From positions 1 to 64,000 of the forward strand of contig CAZHNN010000011.1 of assembly GCA_964533965.1 (NCBI GenBank): a stretch of 64,000 bases of DNA. The letters are read 5' to 3'. Made by a program: the position numbers and the translations under genes. The notes under the pieces are model-generated. The model ran no database searches. It was not told the origin of the DNA and saw only the letters and a list, made by a program, of their open reading frames with translations. This DNA is from RGIG3178 sp964533965. GTDB taxonomy: Bacteria; Bacillota; Clostridia; Christensenellales; QAND01. Shown in pieces: positions 26,567 through 36,434 of this stretch; the first letter of the stretch is position 1; every line of letters begins with the position of its first letter.

Positions 26567-27766
26567 TTATTTATGGTTCTTTAGCCATTCCAGGGCGGAG
26601 TTGGCATACACCGCAGCACCTATTGCTAAGGCGTCCTCGTTGAAGGTGATCCTCGGATGGTGACCGGGGAAGGGATGGCCTTCCTCCACGGAACCCGCCG
26701 GTATGCTAAGCCTTGCCCCGGGAACCCGTTCGCATACGAATGCGAAATCCTCGGAACCGGCAGATATCGGCGAACCGGTCGCCGTCTTCATATCCACCAA
26801 TTTTTCCTCTCCCAACAGCTCTGAGCAATAGCAGCTGATGTCGTCGATCATCTCTTTGTTCACGAACACACAGGGACAGCCGAAGGAATACTCAACCTCG
26901 GCAGTAGCACGGAAGGTAGCTGCCACGGCCTGGGCTATTTCCACAAGCCGCTGCTTAACATATACCCGGGTCTGCTCATTGAACGTGCGGATGGTGCCGG
27001 ACATGAACGCTGTATCCGGAATGACGTTGGAGGTATTGCCGCCGTGGATCTGCCCCACGGTGAGCGCCACAGCGTCATCCGGCGCGATTTCCCTTGCGTT
27101 GATCTCCTGCAGGGCTAAAAACGTATGGGCGAGGACGTTGAGCGGGTCCACGCCCTTGTGGGGATTCGCTCCATGACCGCCTTTGCCTTGAACGGTGATT
27201 TTAAACCAATCGGCTGCAGCGGAACAGATGCCATCCGGCGGGACCACGACATGCCCTGTGGGGACGTGAGAGCCTGCCAAAACGTGCAGCATCAATGCCG
27301 CGTCTACCGACGGATTTTCCAGAAGTCCGGCCTTGATCATCTCGTTTGCGCCGAACAGCGTTTCTTCCGCAGGCTGGAACATCAGTTTCACTGTACCTTC
27401 CAGTTCATCCTCATGATCCTTTAGGAGTTTTGCCGCGCCCAGCAGCATGGCGGTGTGCAAGTCGTGGCCGCATGCGTGCATGTTCTTAGTCTTGGAGGAA
27501 AATTCTACGCCACTCTGCTCTTCGATCGGAAGCGCATCCATGTCCGCGCGCAAAAGGATGGTTTTGCCAGACTTTTTGCCAACGGTGGCGACAATGCCGC
27601 ATTGGCAGATCTCTTTGGGTTCATAGCCCATTTGTGTCAACCGCGCCATGACGTATGCCGCAGTCTTGGGCAATTCGTTGTGCACTTCGGCATTTTCGTG
27701 GAAATACCTGCGGTGATTGATAAGTGTGGGTTGTATCGCCCGCGCCTCTTCCAATAAGCTCTTCAT
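26567..27766 (-). CDS. M20D-family amidohydrolase (N-acyl amino acid/hippurate hydrolase type)
   Basis: This 399-residue zinc hydrolase has the ligand motifs MHACGHDLHTAMLLG (about residue 99), PAEETLFGA (about 132) and a C-terminal SAGSEDFAFV, and a central dimerisation domain (about 185-295). Enzymes of the HipO/AmaA group split N-acyl amino acids or related amides in the cytosol and are often involved in amino-acid scavenging. The ATG has GGGGGATGATC upstream. It is a one-gene transcript with its own terminator. The exact substrate cannot be read from sequence. Confidence 0.9.
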   Translation of the reverse strand: MKSLLEEARAIQPTLINHRRYFHENAEVHNELPKTAAYVMARLTQMGYEPKEICQCGIVATVGKKSGKTILLRADMDALPIEEQSGVEFSSKTKNMHACGHDLHTAMLLGAAKLLKDHEDELEGTVKLMFQPAEETLFGANEMIKAGLLENPSVDAALMLHVLAGSHVPTGHVVVPPDGICSAAADWFKITVQGKGGHGANPHKGVDPLNVLAHTFLALQEINAREIAPDDAVALTVGQIHGGNTSNVIPDTAFMSGTIRTFNEQTRVYVKQRLVEIAQAVAATFRATAEVEYSFGCPCVFVNKEMIDDISCYCSELLGEEKLVDMKTATGSPISAGSEDFAFVCERVPGARLSIPAGSVEEGHPFPGHHPRITFNEDALAIGAAVYANSALEWLKNHK

Positions 27767-28141
27767 TGATCATCCCCCGAATCTCTCTTATTTGCCAGGT
27801 GCTTTCATTTCATTATATAACGATTTACCCGAGTCTTGATAGAGTGGCACAATATAGTTGTGCATGTTTGCATGACCACAATTCATAAATATTTGCAGGA
27901 TGGGAGACGCTTGAAAACCCACGTAAAAAGTAGGATAATAAGTTAATACTGTTTATCCGATTTGGCGACCTGACTGATATCATTCTTCGAAGCAATCCCG
28001 ACGCCGTAGTCGAAAAGCATGGCCTCCAAAGGCTTTCTGAAATCATACTCCGGGCGAATATGGAAACAATGAATGCTGATTGTGCAGTATTGGCTGCAAG
28101 ATATGACTGTATTTTATTAATATATATTGGAGAAACAAGGA
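27767..28141. other. intergenic region with a coding-like open stretch
   Basis: Between the amidohydrolase and the MFS gene lie about 375 bases. From 27934 the plus-strand frame is open and codon-like (reading FGDLTDIILRSNPDAVVEKH and on), and runs into the MFS gene in another frame. There is no start with a ribosome site until an internal ATG at 28060, so it may be a gene remnant or chance. Confidence 0.35.
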
Positions 28142-29440
28142 ATGGAAAAGAAAAATACGAATCTGACCAATCCACTCATCGCGCTAAAACACAGGAATTT
28201 TGCCCTATATGCTGCCGGAATGTGCTTTTCGCTGATCGGTACGTGGATGCAGAACGTGGCGCAGCCTCTTCTGGCGTTCAACCTTACCAATTCCTCGTTT
28301 CTGGTCGGATTGATCTCTGCCATGCAGTTTGTGCCCGTATTCCTGTTTTCGCTTTTTTCCGGCGTCATCATCGACCGGTATTCAAAAAAGAAGATATTGA
28401 TCTTTACGCAGTCAGCACAGCTTATCATCACCTTCATCCTGGCGATGCTGGTGTGGCTGAATAAAGTCCAATACTGGCATATCCTTGTCAGCGCTATCAG
28501 CCTTGGCATCATCAACACGCTGGATATGCCTACAAGGCAGACATTCGTCATCGAGCTTGTTGGGAAGGAAGACCTTTTAAACGCGATCGCGATCAATTCC
28601 TCGGTCTTCAATGTCGCCAGAGTTGCGGGACCGGCTTTGGCGGGATTGGTGATGGCAACGCTGGGAATATCTGCGTGCTTCCTGTTCAACTCCATCAGCT
28701 TTGCCGCCGTCATCATCAGCCTGTTCTTCATCAAGCCGATGGAGTCACCAAGGCATGACAAGAAGGATCAGAAGTTATGGCAAAACATCAAGGAAGGCTT
28801 GAAATACATTCGAGGGAATGAAACTATCCTTCGGACGCTTTCCTCCATCTTCACCATCAGCGGGTTTGCTATGACCACCAACGTTCTGCTAACCGCTTTT
28901 GCCAAGTATGTTCTGGCCAACGGCGGCGCGAATTATGAATATCTGTATAACTATATTATCATGATCATGGGAGCAGGTTCCTTTATCGGTGCGATGGTCG
29001 TTGCCTCGATGAGCCGGAACGGTCCCCATAAAGTGGTTCTGCAGTATTTCCCGTTTTTCATTGCAGGCCTGTTGGTCATCCTCTCTTTTGCCAACAGCTT
29101 CCTGTTTATGGCTGCAGGAATGGCTATATTGGGATTTTGCTTCGTCTCGTTTACCTCGAGCGCGAACTCCACCGTGCAGTACCACACACAGGATCAATAC
29201 CGGGGCCGTGTGATGAGCGTGTTTACACTCTTAAGTGCTGGAGCTTCTCCGATTGGGAATATCTATGCGGGCTTTTTAACGCAGAAATTCAGCGTGCGTA
29301 TCGGATATCGCGGAAACGGGCTTCTGATCTTTGTCCTGTTGATCATCTCCAGCTACCTATGGTCCAGGAAGAAGAACGGAGCGAGCAAGAACAACGACAC
29401 AAACCCAGCTTTGCCCGACTCCGGCCAGAATGCCCAATAA
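28142..29440 (+). CDS. MFS transporter (enterobactin-exporter EntS-like group)
   Basis: This 432-residue permease has about twelve membrane segments. The N-terminal FALYAAGMCFSLIGTWMQ and the loops IDRYSKKKILIF (about residue 80) and MPTRQTFVIELVG (about 130) are characteristic of the MFS_3/EntS-like group, which exports siderophores, drugs or other small molecules. The ATG at 28142 was chosen over an in-frame TTG 15 bases earlier, because GGAG and AAGG lie just upstream of it. It is a one-gene unit with a strong terminator. Confidence 0.88.
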   Translation: MEKKNTNLTNPLIALKHRNFALYAAGMCFSLIGTWMQNVAQPLLAFNLTNSSFLVGLISAMQFVPVFLFSLFSGVIIDRYSKKKILIFTQSAQLIITFILAMLVWLNKVQYWHILVSAISLGIINTLDMPTRQTFVIELVGKEDLLNAIAINSSVFNVARVAGPALAGLVMATLGISACFLFNSISFAAVIISLFFIKPMESPRHDKKDQKLWQNIKEGLKYIRGNETILRTLSSIFTISGFAMTTNVLLTAFAKYVLANGGANYEYLYNYIIMIMGAGSFIGAMVVASMSRNGPHKVVLQYFPFFIAGLLVILSFANSFLFMAAGMAILGFCFVSFTSSANSTVQYHTQDQYRGRVMSVFTLLSAGASPIGNIYAGFLTQKFSVRIGYRGNGLLIFVLLIISSYLWSRKKNGASKNNDTNPALPDSGQNAQ

Positions 29441-29459
29441 ATCAGACAGAGCAGACAAT

Positions 29460-29500
29460 AAAAGGAGCAGATGGCACACTGCCATTTGCTCCTTTTATTT
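29460..29500 (+). terminator. terminator of the EntS-like MFS gene
   Basis: A 17-base stem (AAAAGGAGCA-G-ATGGCA with its complement, one G-T pair) and a CAC loop are followed by ATTTTAAC. Confidence 0.85.
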
Positions 29501-29580
29501 TAACTATTTGTCCAAAGCAAATAATGTAAAAACCCATCCAATAACCCCCTGTTGTGAGCATACACAACCTATGTTACGCT

Positions 29581-29603
29581 CTTACATGCTGAACACATGT
29601 AAG
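29581..29603 (+). promoter_or_regulatory. hairpin overlapping the ribosome site of the GH18 gene
   Basis: CTTACATG-CTGAACA-CATGTAAG is a perfect 8-base stem. Its last bases overlap AAGGGG, the ribosome site of the TTG start at 29615. Confidence 0.45.
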
Positions 29604-29614
29604 GGGAAATTGTA

Positions 29615-31363
29615 TTGAGGAATTGCCTTTCGCACAGAGCTTTCTGCTTCCTTCTCGTTGTGGCTTTGCTTTTTATGCCGCTTACAACCTTCGCACAGTC
29701 TGCAACTACGCAGGTGGGCACGATCGTCAACTGCACGAGCTATGTAAACGTTCGCAGCGGACCTGGTTCCGGTTATGCCAAAATAGGCACGGCGCCCAAA
29801 GGAGCCGTTTATCCCGTGCTGGGGACATCCGGCCCGTGGGTAAAGATCAGCTTCAACGGGCGGACAGGGTACGTGTATAAGACATATATCAAAATTACAA
29901 CGCAAACGGTTTCCTCAACACCTACGACCACGGGTACACGAACTGGCGTTGTAGTCAATGTTACAAGCTATGTCAACGTACGCAGCGGGCCGGGATCCGG
30001 CTATGCGGTGATCGGTACTGCACCCAAAGGCGCTGCCTACAGTGTGACGGGGCAGTCGGGTTCGTGGTATAAGATTCTATACAATGCAAAGACAGGCTAT
30101 ATTTATTCAAATTATCTTAAGGTCACAACCACTTCTGCGACACCAACGCCGTCGCCGGCTTCCACACCCGTTCATACGATCCAACCAACGCCAACTCCAA
30201 TAGCGGGCACACCTTTGCTCACAACGACGCCATCTGCCCCATCTGCTCCGGTTCCGTCAGAAACGCCTTCGCCTAACGCTTCGGATACTCTCGGGGTGGT
30301 TTCCGGTAAGGTGTTGACAGGCTATTACGCAGCCTGGGCGGCATACTCCGGGTATACGCCGCTGGATATCAAAGCTGCCAATCTGACACACATCTATTAT
30401 GCATTTGCCAACATAGGTACGGACCTTAAGGTCACAATGGGGGATCCCGCAATCGATCCCGCTAATTTTAACGAGCTCAGCCGCCTCAAGACTCAATATC
30501 CACAGCTGAAGACGCTGATCTCTATCGGTGGCTGGACGTGGTCCGATAAGTTTTCGGATGCCTCGCTTACGGATGCAAGCCGGTCTTCTTTTGCGCAGAG
30601 TGCCGTCGCATTTATCAAGCAATACGGCTTTGATGGCATCGACATCGACTGGGAATACCCCGTGGGTGGAGGTCTCTCCTCCAATGTCACAAGACCGGAG
30701 GATAAGAGCAACTTTACCAAACTCATCGCAGAATTGCGTGAGCAGTTGGATGCACAGGGTACTCTCGATGGGCGTCATTATCTGCTGACATTCGCAGGAG
30801 CTGCGGGAACGTTCTATGCGAACAATACCGAGCTTGACCAATTGTCGAACTATGTGGATTTCGCAACCGTTATGACCTATGACATGCATGGACCGTGGCC
30901 GGACAGCTATACCGATTTTAACGCGCCGTTGTACGTGCCAAATGATACTTCACCGCAATACCAGTGGAGCTGTGAACAAGCCGTGGACCTGTGGGTCAGC
31001 CAGGGTTTTGCAAAATCGAAGCTGCTGATGGGTGTCCCGTTCTATGGCGTCAAGTTCAACGGTGTTGCCAACGTCAATAACGGGCTCTATCAGAAATTTA
31101 CTTCCGGGTCGACGCTGTCCTACGATACCATTATGGCATCGTATTCGAACAATCAGGCTTTTAAGAAATTCGTGCATTCTGATGCACAAGCTCCGTGGTT
31201 GTATAACGGATCCACGTTCATCTCCTATGACGATCTGACTTCGATTGCGGGCAAGGGAACTTATATCGGCACCAGCGGGCTTGGCGGCGCCACAATTTGG
31301 GAGCTATCACAAAATGAGAGTGGCATGCTCATCGATACCTTGTATGACAACATGAACAAGTAA
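29615..31363 (+). CDS. secreted glycoside hydrolase family 18 protein with two SH3 domains
   Basis: The protein has 582 residues. After a signal peptide ending near FAQSA (about residue 29) come two bacterial SH3 domains (about 32-95 and 108-175). Each has YVNVRSGPGSGYA and a GYVY/GYIY end. A Thr/Pro/Ser-rich linker (about 176-225) leads to a GH18 barrel (about 230-580). The catalytic D-x-x-D-x-D-x-E motif is intact in FDGIDIDWEYP (Glu near 346). Such enzymes cut beta-1,4 GlcNAc bonds in chitin or peptidoglycan. SH3 domains usually bind wall peptides, which favours peptidoglycan or the spore cortex. Translation starts at TTG with AAGGGG nine bases upstream. Confidence 0.92.
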   Translation: MRNCLSHRAFCFLLVVALLFMPLTTFAQSATTQVGTIVNCTSYVNVRSGPGSGYAKIGTAPKGAVYPVLGTSGPWVKISFNGRTGYVYKTYIKITTQTVSSTPTTTGTRTGVVVNVTSYVNVRSGPGSGYAVIGTAPKGAAYSVTGQSGSWYKILYNAKTGYIYSNYLKVTTTSATPTPSPASTPVHTIQPTPTPIAGTPLLTTTPSAPSAPVPSETPSPNASDTLGVVSGKVLTGYYAAWAAYSGYTPLDIKAANLTHIYYAFANIGTDLKVTMGDPAIDPANFNELSRLKTQYPQLKTLISIGGWTWSDKFSDASLTDASRSSFAQSAVAFIKQYGFDGIDIDWEYPVGGGLSSNVTRPEDKSNFTKLIAELREQLDAQGTLDGRHYLLTFAGAAGTFYANNTELDQLSNYVDFATVMTYDMHGPWPDSYTDFNAPLYVPNDTSPQYQWSCEQAVDLWVSQGFAKSKLLMGVPFYGVKFNGVANVNNGLYQKFTSGSTLSYDTIMASYSNNQAFKKFVHSDAQAPWLYNGSTFISYDDLTSIAGKGTYIGTSGLGGATIWELSQNESGMLIDTLYDNMNK

Positions 31364-31568
31364 GCATAAGTTATACAATTCAGCTACGGCCAAGGAGGCA
31401 GCGTCGGCAAGCGCAGAGTTGTCAAATTAGGTTGTGCTCTCCAATATGGTATCGCAATCCAAACCAAAGGGCAGGGAAAACAGTATTTGGCTGGGCGACA
31501 GGACAAAGGCCACGCGACGGTAGAAGGCTGCTTAACAACTGTATGGGGAATGAACGCAAAATAACCGT

Positions 31569-31600
31569 TAGGCTTGCATGAATATATTCACGCGGGCCTA
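31569..31600 (-). terminator. possible terminator of the histidine kinase gene
   Basis: TAGGC/GCCTA arms enclose a TGAATATATTCA palindrome, 19 bases beyond the minus-strand stop. The T tract is weak (GGTTATTTT). The rest of 31364-31568 shows no gene. Confidence 0.35.
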
Positions 31601-31618
31601 TGCATGAAAACTATGTTA

Positions 31619-34600
31619 TTAGATCAAAAGATCCGATAGTTCCATCTCCACTCGGTTTTTCATATTCGGCATGATTACTTCGTATTGCTTTTGGCTGCTG
31701 TCCACCTCAAGCGATGGAAGCTCAACCAGGAAAATGCTTCCTTTACCAAGTTCACTGTAAACTGATATGTTCCCGCCCAATATTTCCACAAACGATTTGA
31801 CCAATGCAAGACCGATGCCACAGCCTTCGTTCTCACGGCTTAAAGAAGTGTCCACTTGGACGAACCGGTCGAAAATGGTCTTTTGCTTTTCAGTTGAGAT
31901 TCCAACGCCCGTATCCTGAACCATCAGGATCAGATCCCCACGCCTGCGGAATGTCGAACATACGCGGATGCGGCCACCCGCCGGAGTGAACTTGATGGCG
32001 TTGGACAAGAGGTTGAGCAGGATCCTTTCCACTTTTTCAACGTCGATCAGCATGATCTTGCGAGATCTCTTGGATTCGAAGATAAGTTCGATCGATTTGG
32101 ATTGAGCGTAGATCCTCACGGATTCGCAGATATCCCTGATATGTCCTACGATATCCACGCTATCCAGCCTTTTTTCCAAATAACCGGCGTCCGCCCGGGA
32201 AAGATCCAGAATATTACCCACCAGCCTCGAAAGGCGGATCGCATTTTGCGTCGCTGCGTCGATCATGCCGGTCAAATTCTGCGGATCGTCCAAGCATAGC
32301 CTCATCAGCTCCATCTGCATCAATATAATGGTGAGCGGCGTCTTGAGCTCATGGGAAATGTTTGCGATGAAGTCGGTAATTAGCTTGTTCTTTTTTGTGA
32401 GATCCTGCGTCGTCAGCCTTAATTCCGCCTCGATGTTCTTTTGCTCTGTGATATCCTGGGAAATGCCAATCAACCCGATGGTATTGCCCTGTGTATCCTT
32501 CCAAGGCGTTTTTTCAGCGAGAAACACACGGTCACCGTACATCGTTTGAATCGACTCTTCGAACGTCATGGGGATTCCCGCGTCAAGCATTTGCCTGTCG
32601 TTTTCCATGACGGCTTTTGCTTTCTTTGGATTGCCCATGTACGAAATTGCGGTTTTCCCGATGATGTCGGCAACGGTTTTGCCGAACAGCGTTGCCAGTG
32701 CGGTATTGCACAGGACCATACGGCTTTGCATGTCCATTAAAAAAATTGGATTTCTTGCGCCTTCGATGATGTTGCGCAGCAGGGTTTCACTCCGGCGAAG
32801 CGATTCTTCCATATGCTTTCTGTCGTTGATGTTCATGCAAGCGCCATAGAGCCGTGTGGGATTTCCATTCTCGTCGTATATGACTTTTACCCGTCCAAGA
32901 ATCCATTCATAGCGGCCATTAAGCATTATTGTGCGGTGCTCATATTGATACATGGGACGACGGTATTTCAGGCATTCTTCCTGGGCAAGCCTAAACACGT
33001 TGACATCCTCGGGATGGATCAGATCCAGCCCGCGGGCTTCCATATCTTCTGCATCCACGTCTTCCAATCCGCGCTGTTTGATCCATTTGTCGGAGAATGT
33101 AATCACGTCTGTGCAAAAATCCCGTATCCATGCTCCGTCGACTGCGGCATCCAGGATTTCAAGATATTCCAGCTCCTTCTCCCTGAGCAATTCAGCCTCG
33201 CGCTGCAACAGCGCGTTTTTTAGCGCTTCTTCTAGCGCCTTGATGCTGTCCGTTACGTCGGTGGAGAACATCGCGACGGCTTCAACCTTTCCGCTTTTAT
33301 ACACCGGAAAGAACCGGTTGCTTAAAGTCATCCCGCCCCACTCGTCCATAAAACTATCCGGTACGCCTGTATCGAATACGCTTCTGAGCCTCTGTATCCA
33401 GCTTTCAAATAAGCTACCGTTGTTCCCTTGAGGAAAGTAGTACTCCATCCCGGTGCCAATGATATCCTCCACCGAAGCATGAAACCGCTGTGCCAAATGC
33501 CGATTTACGTTTAAAGCAATCCCATCCCGGTTATATAAGCCCATACCGTCATTGATGGAGTCCAATATGAGCCGGTTGCTCTCATATGCCTCCTCCAAGG
33601 CTCTTTCCCGCTCGATGCGCTGAAGGACGTTGATGATCATTTCGCAAAAGATCTTTACGATTGCTACATCCATCTGGGATAATTCGTTCTGGCGCCCGAT
33701 GGATGTCATCACAAATGTCCCCCACAGTTCACCCTGTTCTGTTAGTGGGCTGGCGAATACCGATGTGCAGCCGAGTTCTTCGATCAGGTTCCTGAATTCG
33801 TTATTTTCAGCAAGTTCCTCTATGCGGATACGAATATATTCCTTTCCGGCCTTGTGGCATTGCAGGGCACTCCGGATGGCGGAAAAGGGGACGACTTTAA
33901 GCGTGTTCACCTTATCACATTCCGGCTTGTCAACAGCATAAAGTTGCGTGGCGATCTTCTGTTCAAAGTCATACCGGTAAATTGCAATCCTGTCCATATC
34001 GCAGAATTCGGAGATCAAGCCCATCGCATTTCGGATGGCAATGTCCATCTTTGGTAGCGGCATGTTGATAAAATCCTGTGCCAAAAGCGTAATGGCACGT
34101 TCGAAGTCTGCGTAAAGCCTCGACCTTTGTTCCAAGAAGATACGATCGGTGACATCCTGTGTAGTGCCCACGGCGCGCACCGCTTTGCCGAAAGCGTCGT
34201 AATGCGTTCTTCTGGTAACATGAAGATGCCGTATGTTGCCATCCGGCCTAATGATCCTGTACTCGTACTNNNNNNNNNNNNNNNNNNNNNNNCCTTTCCC
34301 TTATCCGTTTCCTCCTGGATGCGATTAACCGTATCACGATCCTCAGGGTGTCGCAATGCGAGCAGCGTATCGTAATCGATGGTGCATGTATTGGAATCCA
34401 GGCCATAGATCCTGTATGCCTCGTCCGACCAAAGCATTTCGTTGGTAATCAAATTTCTTTCCCAACTGCCGATATGAGCGATGCTTTGGGCTTCCGCGAG
34501 GTTCCGTTGGATGCGAGCCATCTCCGCATCGGCCAGGGTACGTTCCGTTACATCCTGTAGGATGCCTATTCCGCGCAAAGGTTCTCCCGATTCATCGTAG

Positions 34601-35382
34601 AACATCTTCCTCGTCGCATGGATGTACCGAATTTCCCCATTCGGCCGGATGATGCGGTAATCATATTCCGAATAGCTCTTTCCGTGCAAGGATTGCTCAA
34701 TCACTTCGGCGGCATATTCCTTGTCATCGGGGTGCCTGAGTTCCATGACGGATTCGGTGTTGAGATTGAACGTATTCTTGTCCACTCCAAAGATCCGGTA
34801 CGATTCGTCGGACCAGAAAAAGGTATTTGTTTTAAAATCCCTCTCCCAGCTTCCGATGTGCGCGATGCTTTGCGCTTCCTCGAGGAGTTCGCTGGTTCTG
34901 TTCATGCTGCATTTTGCATGGCTGCGCATTGCGTGAATAGGGAATTTGTAAGATCGGGGACGTGATTTTTGAAAATGGGAAAGGTCATCGTCGTTCTTGT
35001 AAGACGCTTGTTCAATCGCCCTTTGCACAGCGTAACCAAGGCGTTCCAACCGGCCGGTGTACACAAAATCGCACGAGCCTTGCTTGATACGCTCGACGGC
35101 GTTCTCTTCGCCTATGGATCCGGAGAGACAGAGAAGGGGAGTTTTATAACAATGTAAGCGAACGAGGCTGACAACCTCATCAAAGCGGATTCCGGCATTT
35201 GTATCCTCCGCTAGGATAACGTCAAATTTTCTGTTGAGGAGGTGGTTAAGAAATTCGTCCTTATCGGATGTCTCATCTAAACGAATAGGATGTGGCAAGC
35301 ATTGAAGCGCGGCTTGGATCGTTTCAATTTTCGTATGTTCTTGCTTGAGAAATAGAACTCTCAATCTCTTTTCTGTATCCAT
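31619..35382 (-). CDS. soluble multi-PAS sensor histidine kinase with receiver-like N-terminus (split by assembly gap)
   Basis: Two frames separated by 23 N (34270-34292) belong to one gene of roughly 1250 residues. Domain order: receiver-like domain (about 1-125, KFDVILAEDTN and LSGSIGEENAVERIKQGSCD), two closely related PAS domains, GAF (FCDMDRIAIYRYD), three more PAS domains, HisKA (FIANISHELKTPLT) and HATPase (NLLSNAIKF, DTGVGIS, GCGIGLALV). There is no membrane segment, so sensing is cytosolic. The ATG at 35382 has AGAGG eight bases upstream. The second PAS runs straight across the gap: DKGK before, YEYRIIRPDGNI after. By comparison with the GGDEF/HD-GYP protein at 36435, about nine bases are missing rather than 23. 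The partner regulator is not in view. Confidence 0.85.
34270..34292. other. assembly gap (23 N) in the histidine kinase gene
   Basis: The gap causes an apparent frame change. The homologous PAS domain continues on both sides, so the gap length is wrong rather than the gene broken. Confidence 0.95.
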
Positions 35383-35504
35383 AGGAAACCTCTGCCTCAT
35401 ATAATCGATCAAAATGCATACGTAAAGAAAGAAAAATGTGAATTATAAAAAAATAACGGAATGCTGAGTGTAATATGCCGGAGAATGAATCAACAACAGA
35501 CATG

Positions 35505-36092
35505 TTATTCAATCCTGCTTCCATTTAAGAAAGAACTCCACAAATAGTCAAAGTCGATTTTCGCTTCATTTTTCATGGTATAGTTGTTAAGCAGGAGCCA
35601 ATCGGTCAAACTTTGAATGAAAAGATAATAAGTTGAAATGAATTTAACTTGCTCGGCCTTTGATGATTTGGATTTGGATGACAGCAGGGAGCGCAACGAG
35701 GTAGAAATCTCACTATTTTGTTCATATACGATCTCACGGGAAGCTTTCCAAACGTCATCGTCTGCATTTCCGATGATTCTGAGCAGCGCATTTTTCCAAA
35801 GGAGCAATCGTTCTGTGGTAGAGATGTCAAAGAACGTTTTTGCGACTTTATATAAAACAATTTCAAGAGGTTGATCTGCATTTGCTTCGATTGTTGACCG
35901 AACAGAATCGGCGTACAATTTGGCGTGCTCGCTAAGAATAGACTGGAAAATATCGGCTTTGCTTTTAAAGTAAAAATATAACGTAGCCTTATTGATGCCG
36001 ACTTTATCAGCAATGTCTTGAATGGAACATCCAGAATACCCATTCGCTGCAAACATGCTAAGGGCAACGCTCTTGATTTCATCTTTCTTCAT
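35505..36092 (-). CDS. TetR/AcrR-family transcriptional regulator
   Basis: This 195-residue protein has an N-terminal helix-turn-helix (GCSIQDIADKVGINKATLYFYFKSK, split here as GCSIQDIADKVG then INKATLYFYF, about residues 25-50), typical of the family. Its ligand domain is unassigned. The ATG at 36092 has AAAGGAA nine bases upstream. It lies between the histidine kinase (same strand) and the divergent GGDEF/HD-GYP gene, so it may control itself and that neighbour. Operator-like palindromes are at 36184-36195 and 36269-36282. Confidence 0.9.
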   Translation of the reverse strand: MKKDEIKSVALSMFAANGYSGCSIQDIADKVGINKATLYFYFKSKADIFQSILSEHAKLYADSVRSTIEANADQPLEIVLYKVAKTFFDISTTERLLLWKNALLRIIGNADDDVWKASREIVYEQNSEISTSLRSLLSSKSKSSKAEQVKFISTYYLFIQSLTDWLLLNNYTMKNEAKIDFDYLWSSFLNGSRIE

Positions 36093-36183
36093 ATGCTGAT
36101 TTCCTTTAACAAAAATCAAATATTAATAATATCATATACCATCAATCTCCCTCTTTCAAGCTTAAATGACAAAATATCGTCAA

Positions 36184-36195
36184 TACCGGTAGGTA
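36184..36195. promoter_or_regulatory. candidate TetR operator
   Basis: TACCGGTAGGTA reads as TACC-GGTA-GGTA with matching arms, about 90 bases upstream of the TetR start. It is short, so this is tentative. Confidence 0.35.
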
Positions 36196-36268
36196 CATTC
36201 TATTTTTAGCAGACCGCAGAGATTATTTTGTAATTATCTCTGAAATTCTATCGATTTAGATATATGGC

Positions 36269-36298
36269 CAACCAAACGGTTGATCTGTCTCTTATAAT
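36269..36298 (+). promoter_or_regulatory. operator-like palindrome and -10 box of the GGDEF/HD-GYP gene
   Basis: CAACC-AAAC-GGTTG (36269-36282) occupies the place where a -35 box should be, 17 bases before a perfect TATAAT (36293-36298). No good -35 is visible, which suits a regulated promoter. Confidence 0.45.
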
Positions 36299-36359
36299 AG
36301 TACCTGTAACTCTTAACGGATATATATATGCCATGGACAGGACATGAACGATTAAGAGG

Positions 36360-36402
36360 AGCCGCATATCCCTCTGCGGCTTACCTTGCCAACAGTAGGT
36401 AA
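36360..36402 (+). other. paired hairpins in the 5' leader of the GGDEF/HD-GYP gene
   Basis: AGCCGCA/TGCGGCT (36360-36381) is followed directly by TTACCT/AGGTAA (36381-36402). The loop of the first (CCCTC) can pair with AGAGG just upstream, giving an alternative fold. Confidence 0.4.
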
Positions 36403-36434
36403 ACACTACGAAACATTAACGGGAGCATTCTGTC

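Larger units (their letters stand above)
36093..36434. other. divergent regulatory region between the TetR and GGDEF/HD-GYP genes
   Basis: About 340 bases without a gene. It contains TACC-GGTA-GGTA at 36184-36195, CAACC-AAAC-GGTTG at 36269-36282, a TATAAT at 36293-36298 and a paired-hairpin leader at 36360-36402. Confidence 0.7.

Noticed and set aside
27825..28175. Minus-strand open frame before the MFS gene
   Set aside because: It overlaps the MFS start, has no ribosome site and is Ser/Leu-rich like an antisense shadow.
31530..31573. Integron attC-like ends GCTTAAC ... GTTAGGC
   Set aside because: The span of 44 bases is shorter than known attC sites, the inner arms do not pair well, and no integrase or cassettes are present.
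31364..31618. Possible c-di-GMP riboswitch near the signalling block
   Set aside because: The conserved GGGCAAACC and GACGCAAAGCC core and the tetraloop-receptor pattern are absent.
31619..35412. Two separate sensor genes with a frameshift
   Set aside because: The PAS domain continues across 23 N, and the 34180 start is internal, so it is one gene with a mis-sized gap.
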